Assembly (NCBI GenBank): GCA_028289125.1
Contig: JAQGGZ010000010.1
Coordinates: 124,001 to 188,000, forward strand
Length of the DNA stretch: 64,000 nt
Source: Candidatus Saccharimonadota bacterium
GTDB taxonomy: Bacteria > Patescibacteriota > Saccharimonadia > Saccharimonadales > UBA4665
Direction of reading: 5' to 3'
Notes under the pieces: generated by a model
Told to the model about the DNA's origin: nothing
The model's input: only the letters and a program-made list of their open reading frames with translations
Database searches by the model: none
Program-made: the position numbers and the translations under genes
Shown here: one piece after another, positions 8,701 to 16,135 of the stretch
Layout: each line of letters begins with the position of its first letter
Position numbering within the stretch: the stretch's first letter is position 1

Positions 8701-9468
8701 TACGATACCCGCGAGCAGCTCCTGTGGGAACGTGAATTGCTTGGGCTGTATCTCAGCCAGCATCCGCTCGAACTCTTCCAGCACTTCCTTGAAGAGCAGA
8801 CCGTGCCGATCAAGTCTTTGACTAAAGAGATGGACAACAAGTCAGTCGTCATCGGCGGAGCCATATCGGAAAGCCGCGAAATCATGACCAAGAACGGCCA
8901 GAAAATGGCTTTCGTCAAGATGGAAGACCTCAGCAGTGATATCGAAGTCATACTGTTCCCAAGCATCTATCAGCAGACGGTCGGTATCTGGGAGCGTGAC
9001 ACGGTCGTCCTGATTCGTGGTAAGGTCAACGCCAAAGACCGCGAAGGAAACCTGACCGATGAACTGAAAGTCCTGGTAGACGATGCCCGTGAGGTAACCG
9101 TCGAACAGGCTCAGGCCTACCAGTCAACCGGCAAGAAGAAACATGTTCCGAAAGCCAATCCGAAGCTCGCCACCCTCATGACGACTTCAGGTACGGCGCC
9201 TTTGAAAGGGCCCGGAGCCAAAGCGGCCGCCGCCCCGATCACGCCAGAGCGTGTTTATATCAAACTGGATAATAGCCAGGACCAGGCGATGCTTATGTCA
9301 CTCAAAATGACCATTGATAATCATCGCGGTGATACCGATGTGGTTTTGGTGCTCGGTGCCGAGGGCAGCCGTCAGGCAATCAAGCTGCCGGGCGGCATCA
9401 AGCGCGAGGACGCCGCTATCAACTTACTCCGCGACCTCGTCGGTCCTGCCAACATTAAAGTCCAATAA
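5788..9468 (+). CDS. dnaE: DNA polymerase III alpha subunit
   Basis: Replicative polymerase catalytic subunit, 1226 residues. The N-terminal PHP domain begins DYVHLHNHTQFSLLDGL (residues 12-28). The polymerase palm carries the catalytic aspartates in MPDVDIDIQD (about 428-437), with FGPGRGSAAGS just before. Helix-hairpin-helix and OB-fold regions follow (VVIGGAISESREIMTKNGQ near residue 1020). The start at 5788 fits the family and the -10 box. The last 14 nt overlap the convergent methyltransferase gene. Confidence 0.96.
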   Translation: MSDAAGPLRPSDYVHLHNHTQFSLLDGLTKIPDLLDFAKETGMEAVAMTDHGTLSGTIEFYKEAEARGVKPIIGIETYVAARKHTDKDPQKDKNRYHLILLAMNNQGYQNLMQLSTTANLQGFYYYPRIDHELLEQYNEGIIALSACMGGEVGDAFRQEQPDKAREVALWYKSIFGDRYYLEIQDHGHPDNPLPSADQQKINEQVLALGKELDIPVVLTCDAHYLRHEDQDAHEILLCVGTGSFLSDEKRMSLKDYPLHVVEPQELIERWGKDHPEVIRNTKAVADRCNVTIELGKILIPKFPVPEGEDEKSYLHKLVYSGLAWRYTDLPETETQALSVDEAKALLPENVAQRAEYELGVIDSMGFNGYFLIISDFMGWGKSNGIVFGPGRGSAAGSIVSYSLKITELDPIKYDLLFERFLNPDRISMPDVDIDIQDTRRDEVIAYCAEKYGSERVANIVTFGRMFARNAVRDVSRVLQVPYADADRLAKMIPAPVQGRHIPLKVSLEKDADLKREYADNEVSKMVLDQALRLEGTVRSHGIHAAGVVIAPDDIVKFAPLEMAQKGVVSTQYPMGPIEELGLLKMDFLGLSNLTVINNALRIIKKVYGHTIDINAIPLDDQKTFELLQRGDTTGVFQFESSGMKRYLRELKATEFDDVIAMGALYRPGPLSAGLTDSFIKRKNGLEATTYAHPLMENALKTTFGVLVYQEQVMQISRDVCGFTGGEADTLRKAIGKKKIDVMNKMQIKFEDGAVANGVPRPVIEKFWKDLLGFADYCFNKSHSACYGMISYQTAYLKAHYPSAFMAALMTSDYDDTDRLAIEITECKRLGIPVLQPDVNESFSEFAVVLNKDGGPDPIRFGMAAVKNVGSNAVEEILRARKVAGHFDTLEQFLENVNVRICNRKNIESLVKAGAFDRFTDRSKLLHNLDVILAFAQRLQKQASSGQTDLFGLLTDSAISKPQLTLEAPAVAYDTREQLLWERELLGLYLSQHPLELFQHFLEEQTVPIKSLTKEMDNKSVVIGGAISESREIMTKNGQKMAFVKMEDLSSDIEVILFPSIYQQTVGIWERDTVVLIRGKVNAKDREGNLTDELKVLVDDAREVTVEQAQAYQSTGKKKHVPKANPKLATLMTTSGTAPLKGPGAKAAAAPITPERVYIKLDNSQDQAMLMSLKMTIDNHRGDTDVVLVLGAEGSRQAIKLPGGIKREDAAINLLRDLVGPANIKVQ

Positions 9469-9955
9469 AGCGACAGTGGTACAGCGCCATGGCGGCGGCT
9501 TGCACGACGTTGAATGATTCTTTTTGGCCGTACATAGGTATCTCCAGATGGGTATCACACAGTTCCAGTACTGCAGGTTCAACACCTTCGACTTCGCGTC
9601 CGACCAGCAGGGCAATTTTTTCTGGTGGTTCGAAACCCGGCAATTTTACTGATAGAGCAGTTTGTTCGACAGCTGCCACGGTGAAGCCGTTAGCTTTTAA
9701 GGCAGACAGCACGGACATGACCTCGGATTCTTGCTGCCAGACGACGGTTTCTTCCGCTCCTAGAGCTGTCTTATGAATTTGTTTGTGTAGCTTTGAGGCC
9801 TCATGGGGTAATCGTCTGTCATCATTGGTTCGCGGGTAGGGTGTATATCCCGTCAGGAACACCTTGGATACTCCGAGACCTTCGGCAGTCCGAAGCAATG
9901 AGCCGACATTATGACAGCTCCGCAGATTGTGTGCGATTAAAACTATTTCTCTCAT
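9455..9955 (-). CDS. SpoU/TrmH-family RNA 2'-O-methyltransferase
   Basis: A 166-residue SPOUT methyltransferase with the three family motifs: NLRSCHNVGSLLRTAEGLG (residues 9-27), IALLVGREVEGVE (about 113-125) and LEIPMYGQKESFNVVQAAA (about 136-154). The deep-knot motifs bind S-adenosylmethionine. The target (tRNA or rRNA ribose) cannot be told from sequence. It is short, lacking the extra N-terminal RNA-binding domain of RlmB and TrmH. It is divergent from the pilB-like gene, has a leaderless-type promoter, and its 3' end overlaps dnaE by 14 nt. Confidence 0.9.
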   Translation of the reverse strand: MREIVLIAHNLRSCHNVGSLLRTAEGLGVSKVFLTGYTPYPRTNDDRRLPHEASKLHKQIHKTALGAEETVVWQQESEVMSVLSALKANGFTVAAVEQTALSVKLPGFEPPEKIALLVGREVEGVEPAVLELCDTHLEIPMYGQKESFNVVQAAAMALYHCRFIGL

Positions 9956-9961
9956 CCGCCC

Positions 9962-9970
9962 ATGGTACCA
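9962..9970 (-). promoter_or_regulatory. Leaderless extended -10 promoter of the SpoU gene
   Basis: On the minus strand TG-G-TACCAT is followed by exactly 6 nt and then the ATG at 9955, placing the predicted start point on the A of ATG. Confidence 0.55.
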
Positions 9971-10024
9971 CTATGCGGTTCATGAAGTGGCAAAATGCAT
10001 CTGGAGCGCAGCCGGTGAATGCTT

Positions 10025-10030
10025 TATACT
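10025..10030 (+). promoter_or_regulatory. -10 box of the PilB/GspE-type ATPase gene, leaderless arrangement
   Basis: TATACT ends 7 nt before the ATG at 10038. A weak TGGAGC lies 17 nt upstream. The 82-nt gap between the SpoU and ATPase genes thus seems to hold two outward-facing promoters, both without leaders. Confidence 0.5.
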
Positions 10031-10037
10031 AATGCTT

Positions 10038-11645
10038 ATGAGTCAAGACGCTCGCCGCGATGAAGAGCAGAATACGCAGCGCCGTGCCCGCATTCTGGGC
10101 ATGCACTATGTCGATACTTCCCAAATAGCCAACAAGGTTCTTTACAAGGACACCTTGACGGTACCGCAGATCCGGCAGTACAAGACGTTTCCACTGAGCC
10201 AGGACCAAAGTAACATCCTCTTCGGCATCACCACCACGACGTCCCAGCAAACTATGAAGTCGCTGCAAAATCACTTCCTCGATCAGAAGGTCAGCTTTGC
10301 TATCGTGTCGGAGGCCGGCTTCCGTGACTACCTGAATCTGTACGATCCGCCCAAGAAGGTCATTTACCAGGATATTCCACTGAATCAGGCCGGTGACACC
10401 GGTCTGGTAGATAAAGTGTCAGCCACACTTGAACAGGTCCGGGCCGACGACATGTTGGCCTATCTGGTGCAGCAAGCGCACAAACTGAATGCTTCCGACA
10501 TCCACATCGAGACCGGCGCCGATGCCGTCCGAATCCGTCTCCGTGTCGATGGTGTCCTGCATCCCATCGCGAACCTGCAGTATGACAAATACCGTATCCT
10601 TATCTCGGCCATCGCCAGTGCCGGAAATGTCTCGACTTCCTCAGATGAAGCCCAGCAGGGACATATATCGCAGCAGGTCAAGCTGGCGACCGGCGAAGAG
10701 GTGCAGGTCAACCTGCGTCTTGAGACTGTGCCGACGATCAACAGCATGGACGTCGTCATGCGACTGTTCAACATGGAACAGGAGAACTATCAGCTCGACC
10801 GGCTCGGCTTGACGCAAGCCGAACGGGCCAAAGTCGACGACGTAATATCCAGGCCGACCGGTCTGGTCATGATAGTCGGGCCGACCGGTTCCGGTAAGAC
10901 CACGACACTGTACTCGATGCTCAATTCGCTCAATAGTGACGAACGTAAGATCATCACTATTGAAGATCCGGTGGAATACCAATTCACCGGTATCACACAG
11001 ATTTCCGTTCATTCACAGCAGGCCGGCAATGACGGCAGTTTTGCTGAAAAATTACGCGCCGTCTTACGTCTGGACCCCGATATCGTCATGGTCGGAGAGA
11101 TCCGCGACATGGACACGGCTAAGACCGCACTACAGGCCGCCCTGACAGGGCATCTGGTGCTGAGTACGTTTCACGCCTCATCCGCGGCGGCGGCACTGAC
11201 CCGACTTGAAGACATCATCGGCCAGAATCCGTTGTTCGTCTCCGCTATTCGCCTTGTCATGGCACAGCGTCTGGTGCGCAAGCTCGACGAATCGACCAAA
11301 CAAGCGTACGCCGCGACGCCTCAGGAAATCGAACAGCTACAGAAAGTCGTAAATACGCTGCCGCCCAACATTCCACGGCCGAATCTCCAGGGCCTCCAGT
11401 TATATAAACCGGGCAGCTCGGCAGACAACCCTTATGGATATAGCGGACAGGTCGCTATCCGTGAGCAATTTACGATGGAAAGCGCCGTCAGAACTCTGCT
11501 TGAGACCCCGGGCGCGTCACTGTCGGCACAGAACATCGAGGAAGCTGCTATCCAAAGCGGAATGATGACGATGCGCCAGGATGCCTACATGAAGATTATC
11601 GCTGGCCAGACGACATTGGCGGAAGTCTTCCGCGTCCTCGGTTAA
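10038..11645 (+). CDS. PilB/GspE/PulE-type secretion or pilus assembly ATPase
   Basis: A 535-residue ATPase of the type II secretion/type IV pilus family. It has an N-terminal MshEN-like region, Walker A GPTGSGKTTTLYSML (about residue 281), Asp box IITIEDPVEYQFTGITQ, Walker B LRLDPDIVMVGEIRD (about 345-359) and His box GHLVLSTFHAS. The tetracysteine zinc module usual between the His box and the C-terminus is absent: the place of CPxC reads LVRKLDESTKQ. An earlier in-frame start at 9927 was rejected because it would read through the promoter region. CPR cells commonly carry type IV pili; no other pilus gene lies in the window. Confidence 0.92.
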   Translation: MSQDARRDEEQNTQRRARILGMHYVDTSQIANKVLYKDTLTVPQIRQYKTFPLSQDQSNILFGITTTTSQQTMKSLQNHFLDQKVSFAIVSEAGFRDYLNLYDPPKKVIYQDIPLNQAGDTGLVDKVSATLEQVRADDMLAYLVQQAHKLNASDIHIETGADAVRIRLRVDGVLHPIANLQYDKYRILISAIASAGNVSTSSDEAQQGHISQQVKLATGEEVQVNLRLETVPTINSMDVVMRLFNMEQENYQLDRLGLTQAERAKVDDVISRPTGLVMIVGPTGSGKTTTLYSMLNSLNSDERKIITIEDPVEYQFTGITQISVHSQQAGNDGSFAEKLRAVLRLDPDIVMVGEIRDMDTAKTALQAALTGHLVLSTFHASSAAAALTRLEDIIGQNPLFVSAIRLVMAQRLVRKLDESTKQAYAATPQEIEQLQKVVNTLPPNIPRPNLQGLQLYKPGSSADNPYGYSGQVAIREQFTMESAVRTLLETPGASLSAQNIEEAAIQSGMMTMRQDAYMKIIAGQTTLAEVFRVLG

Positions 11646-11649
11646 CCTC

Positions 11650-11678
11650 TTGCGATAGATACGGAAATAGTGTAGGAT
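11650..11678 (+). promoter_or_regulatory. Promoter of rplS, near-leaderless
   Basis: TTGCGA-17 nt-TAGGAT, with the -10 ending 9 nt before the rplS ATG at 11688. The predicted leader is at most 2-3 nt, and there is no ribosome-binding site. Confidence 0.6.
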
Positions 11679-11687
11679 AGTTTAGAT

Positions 11688-12197
11688 ATGAACGTTATCC
11701 AAGCTATTAACCAAAAGTACAAGAAGCCGGCCGTCGTCGACGTCCGCAGTGGTGACACCGTCAAGGTCCACCAGAAGATTCGTGAAGGCAACAAAGAGCG
11801 TGTCCAGATTTTCCAGGGCCTCGTCATCCGAACCGACAATAAAGGCAGCCAGACAAGCCGCATCACCGTCCGCCGCATCGCCAGCGGTATCGGTGTTGAG
11901 AAGAGCTTCATGATGCACAGCCCGCTGGTCCTCAAGGTTGAGATCACCAAGCGCTCCAAGGTCCGCCGCAACTACCTGACCTACATGCGCGCTCGCACCG
12001 GTAAGGCTGCCCGCCTGACCGCTGTCGACTTTGACCGCCAAGCCGTCAACGACATCGAAGACAAAGCCGCCGTCGAAGAAGAAGAGAAGCTGAAGGCTGA
12101 AACCGCCGCTGCAGCCGAAGCTGAAGTAGCCGCCAAAGAAGCTGATGAAGCCGAACGCGAAGCCAAGGTAGCTGCTGCTACCGCCGACCGCGCATAA
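11688..12197 (+). CDS. rplS: 50S ribosomal protein L19 with long acidic/Ala-rich tail
   Basis: bL19 sits at the 30S-50S interface. The first ~112 residues are typical (VRSGDTVKVHQKIREGNKER and RITVRRIASGIGVEKSF). The protein then continues for about 57 more residues made almost only of Ala, Glu, Lys and Asp (EEEEKLKAETAAAAEAEVAA and similar), giving 169 residues against about 115 usually. The extension is likely a disordered or single-helix tail. The gene stands alone here, without the usual rimM-trmD partners, and ends with a strong hairpin. Confidence 0.95.
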   Translation: MNVIQAINQKYKKPAVVDVRSGDTVKVHQKIREGNKERVQIFQGLVIRTDNKGSQTSRITVRRIASGIGVEKSFMMHSPLVLKVEITKRSKVRRNYLTYMRARTGKAARLTAVDFDRQAVNDIEDKAAVEEEEKLKAETAAAAEAEVAAKEADEAEREAKVAAATADRA

Positions 12198-12212
12198 GAC
12201 ACTCTTGTACTG

Positions 12213-12247
12213 AACATTAAGCGCCTTCCCCGGAAGGCGCTTATGTT
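12213..12247 (+). terminator. Terminator-like hairpin after rplS
   Basis: TAAGCGCCTTCC pairs with GGAAGGCGCTTA around a very short loop, extended by AACA/TGTT around a single bulged T. There is no long U-run. The -10 of the next gene starts at its right edge. Confidence 0.7.
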
Positions 12248-12252
12248 ATAAT
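12247..12252 (+). promoter_or_regulatory. -10 box of the LamG-repeat gene
   Basis: A perfect TATAAT directly abuts the rplS hairpin. The ATG at 12273 lies 20 nt downstream, so the leader would be about 14 nt with no Shine-Dalgarno sequence. Confidence 0.5.
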
Positions 12253-12272
12253 TGGGCTTACCAGAGCCTCTT

Positions 12273-14450
12273 ATGGATAGAAACAAATACTCAAACTATA
12301 CGACGCGCCAGGCCAGGGTTATTAAGGGTTCATCAAAGACAGCGAATATGCAAACCGCACCTGGTAAACATAGGTCTTGGTGGCGCCGTTGGCCCGTCAT
12401 ACTATCACTAGCTGGTTTATTATTGCTTATCGGCGGAGGTGCGACCTATGCACAACTTGGCCCGTCTATGGGCCAATCAAGTAGTACGACAGGTGTAAAC
12501 TTACAAAAAGGATTAGTCGGCTGGTGGAAGATGGATGGCAATATGAGGGACGCAACCCCTTATAGGCATAACGGTGCTGCGGCTAATCTGATTTCAGCAC
12601 CTGACAGAAAGGGTAAAGCTAATGCAGCCTATAGTTTTAACGGCACGTCAAGTGTAGTTGGGCTAGGCACTGTCTTAGATTCCCCTTCATCATGGAGCTT
12701 CTCGGTATGGCTCAAGCCTACTGCTGTATCATCTCCTGCGAATGCAGGATTACTCGGAGAGGCCAACAATCCTAGAATTACGTTTACGGACGGATCAAGC
12801 AATCCCAAAGTCGGTATTTTCGCAGCATACGCGGATAACACTTTGACGGGAATTGGGAATTACTCTCAGTCACTAAGTCTAGGAGATTGGCATCATGCTG
12901 TCGGTACATTTAGCGGAGCAAATACTAGCGCGCCCGTTGTTAAGCTGTACGTCGACGGCCAGTTGTATCAGACGTACACCGGTACAAAACCTATCCGGTC
13001 ACCTTCGGCCGGGCTATTCTTAAATAACCGTGACAACAATAAATCATTCAACGGTAGTATGGATGATCCTCGTGTGTACAATCGAGCCATAAATGCCAAT
13101 GAGGTCGCATCGCTATACCAAGAATATGATGCGCAAACTAATATGGCATCGGGGGAGAAAGGATTGGTAGGGTGGTGGAAATTTGACGGGAACTCCATGG
13201 ACGCTACCCCGTTTCGTAACAACGGCACAGTTTTGAACAGTACGCTGGCAAGTGATCGAAAAAATGCTGCGAATTCAGCCTATAGCTTTAACGGAACAAA
13301 CAGTGCGGTCAACCTGGGAAACAGTACTCGGTTCAATGGTAACAGTATAACGATGGAGGCATGGATAAAACCCACAAGCCTGAGTACTACGGGGATAGTC
13401 ATGGCAAAGGAGTTTCAGTACAAGTACAGAGTAAGGACGGACGGAAAGCTGGAAGCTCTAATCAGCACAAACGGGATATCGTGGAATGCGGGGGCATACA
13501 CATTTAGTGGTGGGGTAGTTTCTGTAGGCCGTTGGCAGCACGCAGCCTTAGTTATTGATTTGACGAATTCGATCGGTCGTCTGTACCTTAACGGGGCACA
13601 GGTGGCAAGCAGTGTCTTGGCAACTCCCATCTCGGCGTATAATACCAACCCATTGTACGTCGGCGCTTACAAAAATAATGCAAGCGGGGCTACTGCAGAA
13701 TATTTCAGCGGCAGCATAGACGATGCTCGCATATACATGAGGGCTTTGTCGGCCAATGAAATTGCGGCACAGGCTAGAAGCTATAATTCACAATTTTCAG
13801 TTAATAGTTATTCTTCCAGAGTTAGCTTATCATCAGGCTTAATTGGATACTGGCCTTTCAGCGGCAACGCAAACGATGTGACCCCCTATAAGCGTAATGG
13901 CATAGTTTCTGGCGCCATTTTGGCGGCTGACCGGCTTGGCCGCAGTGATAGTGCGTACAATTTTCCTTCTGGCGTGCAAGCCACTATTACTGTGCCTTTC
14001 ATAAAGCAGTACCAACTAAACGGCGCGTTTACTACTTCGTTTTGGTATGCTGACGGGGGAGCTACCGCAACTTATCCTACGATCATCAGCCAAGGTAACG
14101 GGGCCACCACAGGCAACGGATGGCTATGGTTTTATACTCCGTCAGACGGTGCGATATACTACAAGCGTGATAATCTTTACATTAACTCAAGCACTTGCCT
14201 GCCAAGAGGAATAGTTAACAGCGTTCCCAAGATGTATACGTTCACATCAACAGCCAGTTCGCAAAAACTGTATGTCAACGGTACGCTGTGTTCGTCGGCA
14301 GGAAACGTGTATGCCACCAGTACGGTCACCAACCCTCTACAGTTTGGTAATACCGGTTCCGTATTGACGGGTACGCTAGATGACGTACGTGTCTATAATC
14401 GTGTACTTAGTGCGTCGGAAGTAGGCGCCCTTTATAATGATTACCGCTAG
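12273..14450 (+). CDS. Anchored surface protein with three LamG/concanavalin-like repeats
   Basis: A 725-residue protein with a basic cytoplasmic N-terminus, one transmembrane anchor (about residues 41-58, VILSLAGLLLLIGGGATYA) and a large outside part. This is built of three LamG_3-like jelly-roll units that open alike: KGLVGWWKMDGNMRDATPY (DNA about 12,507), KGLVGWWKFDGNSMDATPF (about 13,157) and SGLIGYWPFSGNANDVTPY (about 13,832). Each contains a YSFNGT-type strand and the first two end in a DDPRVYNRAINANE-like motif. LamG domains often bind glycans or proteins, so adhesion to a host cell is a reasonable inference. Codon use is visibly more AT-rich (AAT, ATA, AGG) than in the neighbours, suggesting acquisition or relaxed selection. 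A TTG 21 nt upstream is in frame, but ATG is preferred. Confidence 0.88.
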   Translation: MDRNKYSNYTTRQARVIKGSSKTANMQTAPGKHRSWWRRWPVILSLAGLLLLIGGGATYAQLGPSMGQSSSTTGVNLQKGLVGWWKMDGNMRDATPYRHNGAAANLISAPDRKGKANAAYSFNGTSSVVGLGTVLDSPSSWSFSVWLKPTAVSSPANAGLLGEANNPRITFTDGSSNPKVGIFAAYADNTLTGIGNYSQSLSLGDWHHAVGTFSGANTSAPVVKLYVDGQLYQTYTGTKPIRSPSAGLFLNNRDNNKSFNGSMDDPRVYNRAINANEVASLYQEYDAQTNMASGEKGLVGWWKFDGNSMDATPFRNNGTVLNSTLASDRKNAANSAYSFNGTNSAVNLGNSTRFNGNSITMEAWIKPTSLSTTGIVMAKEFQYKYRVRTDGKLEALISTNGISWNAGAYTFSGGVVSVGRWQHAALVIDLTNSIGRLYLNGAQVASSVLATPISAYNTNPLYVGAYKNNASGATAEYFSGSIDDARIYMRALSANEIAAQARSYNSQFSVNSYSSRVSLSSGLIGYWPFSGNANDVTPYKRNGIVSGAILAADRLGRSDSAYNFPSGVQATITVPFIKQYQLNGAFTTSFWYADGGATATYPTIISQGNGATTGNGWLWFYTPSDGAIYYKRDNLYINSSTCLPRGIVNSVPKMYTFTSTASSQKLYVNGTLCSSAGNVYATSTVTNPLQFGNTGSVLTGTLDDVRVYNRVLSASEVGALYNDYR

Positions 14451-15006
14451 CATCGTTGGAATAGATGAAGTGGGCCGTGGCTGTTGGGCGGGCCCCGTAG
14501 TCGCAGGTGCAGTCATCTTAAGCGAAGACATTGGCGGTCTAAAAGACTCAAAGAAACTATCTAAGAAGCAACGTGAGGCCCTGGCCAGTCTCATAACTGA
14601 TACGGCAGTTTCTGCTAGCCTCGGGTGGGTGCCGCCGGCCGAAGTAGATGAAATCGGATTAACGGCGGCTGTCAGGCTTGCTATGAAACGAGCCGTTGCA
14701 GAAATCTCCGTCGGTTATGAAAAAATTATCATAGATGGGAGCTTTAACTTTCTCACTGATAATCTTAAAGCTAGTACGCTTATCAAAGCCGATGATCTGA
14801 TCCAAAGTGTCAGCGCCGCCAGCATCATCGCTAAAGTCGCTCGTGACAATTATATGGCAGAACAAGCCAAGCTCTATCCTGGCTATGGTTTCGAGAACCA
14901 CGTCGGTTACGGGACCAAGCAGCACCTTAACGCACTGTTAAGTTTAGGTGTTACGCCCCTGCATCGCCTTAGCTACAAACCTGTCCGTGCTACAATGCAG
15001 CCATGA
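14437..15006 (+). CDS. rnhB: Ribonuclease HII
   Basis: Removes RNA from RNA-DNA hybrids and misinserted ribonucleotides. The 189-residue product has the type-2 RNase H signature GIDEVGRGCWAGPVVAGAV, with Asp10-Glu11 in the active site. Further acidic residues lie in KIIIDGSFNF and KADDLIQSVSAASIIAKV. It begins inside the last 14 nt of the LamG gene, so the start codon is fixed between that overlap and the DEVGRG motif. It overlaps DUF1653 by 4 nt (ATGA). The rnhB-yraN neighbourhood is common in bacteria. Confidence 0.95.
   Translation: MITASIVGIDEVGRGCWAGPVVAGAVILSEDIGGLKDSKKLSKKQREALASLITDTAVSASLGWVPPAEVDEIGLTAAVRLAMKRAVAEISVGYEKIIIDGSFNFLTDNLKASTLIKADDLIQSVSAASIIAKVARDNYMAEQAKLYPGYGFENHVGYGTKQHLNALLSLGVTPLHRLSYKPVRATMQP
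14988..14996 (+). promoter_or_regulatory. Leaderless extended -10 inside the rnhB 3' end
   Basis: TG-C-TACAAT lies within the last codons of rnhB and ends 6 nt before the DUF1653 ATG at 15003, so the predicted start point is the A of that ATG. It may supplement read-through from upstream. Confidence 0.45.
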
Positions 15007-15296
15007 ATGAACTGCGGGCCGGCGTTTACAAGCATTATAAGGGGGCTTTATACCTTGTGTTCGGTAAGGCGACGCAAAGTGAGACGCACGAAAAGATGAT
15101 CGTCTATGTTTCTTTATACGTCGGTACGGTGGGTAGCATGTTCGTCCGCCCCTACGACACATTCTTTGAGGACGTGACGGTCAAAGGGCGAACGGTTCCA
15201 AGGTTCACCTATATCGGTGAAGAAGTCGGTCCGGCAGTAGCCGCCTGGTATGATCCGAAGTCGGGCTACCATGGGGCCGACCGTGTCGACGACTGA
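15003..15296 (+). CDS. DUF1653 family protein
   Basis: A 97-residue protein matching the DUF1653 pattern: AGVYKHYKGALYLVFGKA, SETHEKMIVYVSLY, a FVRPYDTFFEDV strand and VPRFTYIGEE. The family is widespread, small and of unknown biochemical role; the fold is probably a beta barrel. It overlaps rnhB by 4 nt and the yraN gene lies in another frame over its end, so the three look co-transcribed. An internal extended -10 may also drive it separately. Confidence 0.85.
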   Translation: MNELRAGVYKHYKGALYLVFGKATQSETHEKMIVYVSLYVGTVGSMFVRPYDTFFEDVTVKGRTVPRFTYIGEEVGPAVAAWYDPKSGYHGADRVDD

Positions 15297-15624
15297 CGTC
15301 GGTAACAGGGCGGAGTCGGCCGCTGCTCGATTTCTAGAACGGCAAGGGTTCATTATCCTGGCTCGCAATTGGCGAAATCGCTGGTGCGAAATCGATATCA
15401 TCGCTGAGCGGGGCGGTACGATCTGCTTCGTCGAAGTGAAATACAGGGTTGTCAGTAGTCATGGCGATGGACTGGAGCATATTACTGCGTCAAAAATAAG
15501 GCAATTAGAGCGGGGTGCCGTTATGTGGATGGCCAACCGTGCCGCCGATGAGCCGATCGCGCTGATAGGAGTGGCTGTGTCCGGCACAGAATATATTGTG
15601 CAAGCGGCCACCGTGTTGACATAG
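15271..15624 (+). CDS. yraN: UPF0102/YraN endonuclease-like protein
   Basis: A 117-residue protein of the UPF0102 family with a restriction-endonuclease-like fold. The core motif is visible as NRWCEIDIIAERGGTICFVEVKYR, with acidic residues and the E-x-K triad expected for metal binding. Cellular role is unclear; the family is often next to rnhB. The start is uncertain: ATG 15250, ATG 15271 or GTG 15283 are in frame. The conserved part begins at GNRAESAAARFLERQGF, so the two later starts are most plausible. It overlaps DUF1653. Confidence 0.88.
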   Translation: MGPTVSTTDVGNRAESAAARFLERQGFIILARNWRNRWCEIDIIAERGGTICFVEVKYRVVSSHGDGLEHITASKIRQLERGAVMWMANRAADEPIALIGVAVSGTEYIVQAATVLT

Positions 15625-15643
15625 TCCAAAATGATACTACTAT
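15616..15643 (+). promoter_or_regulatory. Leaderless promoter with perfect -35
   Basis: TTGACA (15616-15621), a 16-nt spacer, then TACTAT (15638-15643) and 6 nt to the ATG at 15650. The predicted start point coincides with the ATG. This is one of the clearest leaderless cases in the window. Confidence 0.65.
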
Positions 15644-15649
15644 GAGCTA

Positions 15650-16135
15650 ATGAAGAAGTTCTGGGAAAGTTTGGTTCCGGAAGTCACAGCCGTCGTGTAC
15701 ACGCAGGACTATGGGCGTCCAATGCCCAGGCGTATGCCATACAGGAACGTGCCATATCTGCCACCTCCTCAATCCGACATGGCCTTCGTCTTGGCCCGCG
15801 GTAGATTTATGCGCCCAAACTGGGATCAGCCGTACTGGCGTCCGAATGATCTCACTAAGCCCCCTCGCTGGCGTCCTAATACGCACCACGGCATTGAACT
15901 GGTGAATAGCCTGGTAGACGAGGAAATCGTCGAGAGCGCTTATGTGACGGACAATTATATCACCGTGCTAACCGGTGATCGCGCAGCTGAAGATTGGCAG
16001 GATCGAATGCTTACGCTCTACGATCGGGTCGGCGAGACCGCTATGATCTTATCTGAACTGGCCGGTAGCGGCAAGGTGGTCGATTACACATTCCTCGAAG
16101 GCAATATTACTGATCCGCGCCGGTTTCTGGACTGA
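15650..16135 (+). CDS. Hypothetical protein, Pro/Arg/Trp-rich N-terminal half
   Basis: A 161-residue protein I do not recognise. Residues 20-75 are rich in Pro, Arg, Tyr and Trp (GRPMPRRMPYRNVPYLPPP, WDQPYWRPNDLTKPPRWRP) and probably disordered. The C-terminal half looks folded (LVDEEIVESAYVTDNYITVL). There is no signal peptide or membrane helix. It has its own well-formed promoter, and the last 29 nt overlap the convergent pepN gene, so both proteins share coding DNA at their C-termini. Confidence 0.75.
   Translation: MKKFWESLVPEVTAVVYTQDYGRPMPRRMPYRNVPYLPPPQSDMAFVLARGRFMRPNWDQPYWRPNDLTKPPRWRPNTHHGIELVNSLVDEEIVESAYVTDNYITVLTGDRAAEDWQDRMLTLYDRVGETAMILSELAGSGKVVDYTFLEGNITDPRRFLD

Noticed and set aside
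9927-10037. Longer N-terminus for the PilB-like ATPase
   Set aside because: The extension overlaps the divergent SpoU promoter region and the -10 box, and its residues (MCAIKTISLIRPWYHY...) do not match the family.
12507-13865. LamG repeats as a CRISPR or DNA-level tandem repeat
   Set aside because: Similarity is at protein level with units of more than 600 nt and diverged DNA. There are no short spaced repeats anywhere in the window.
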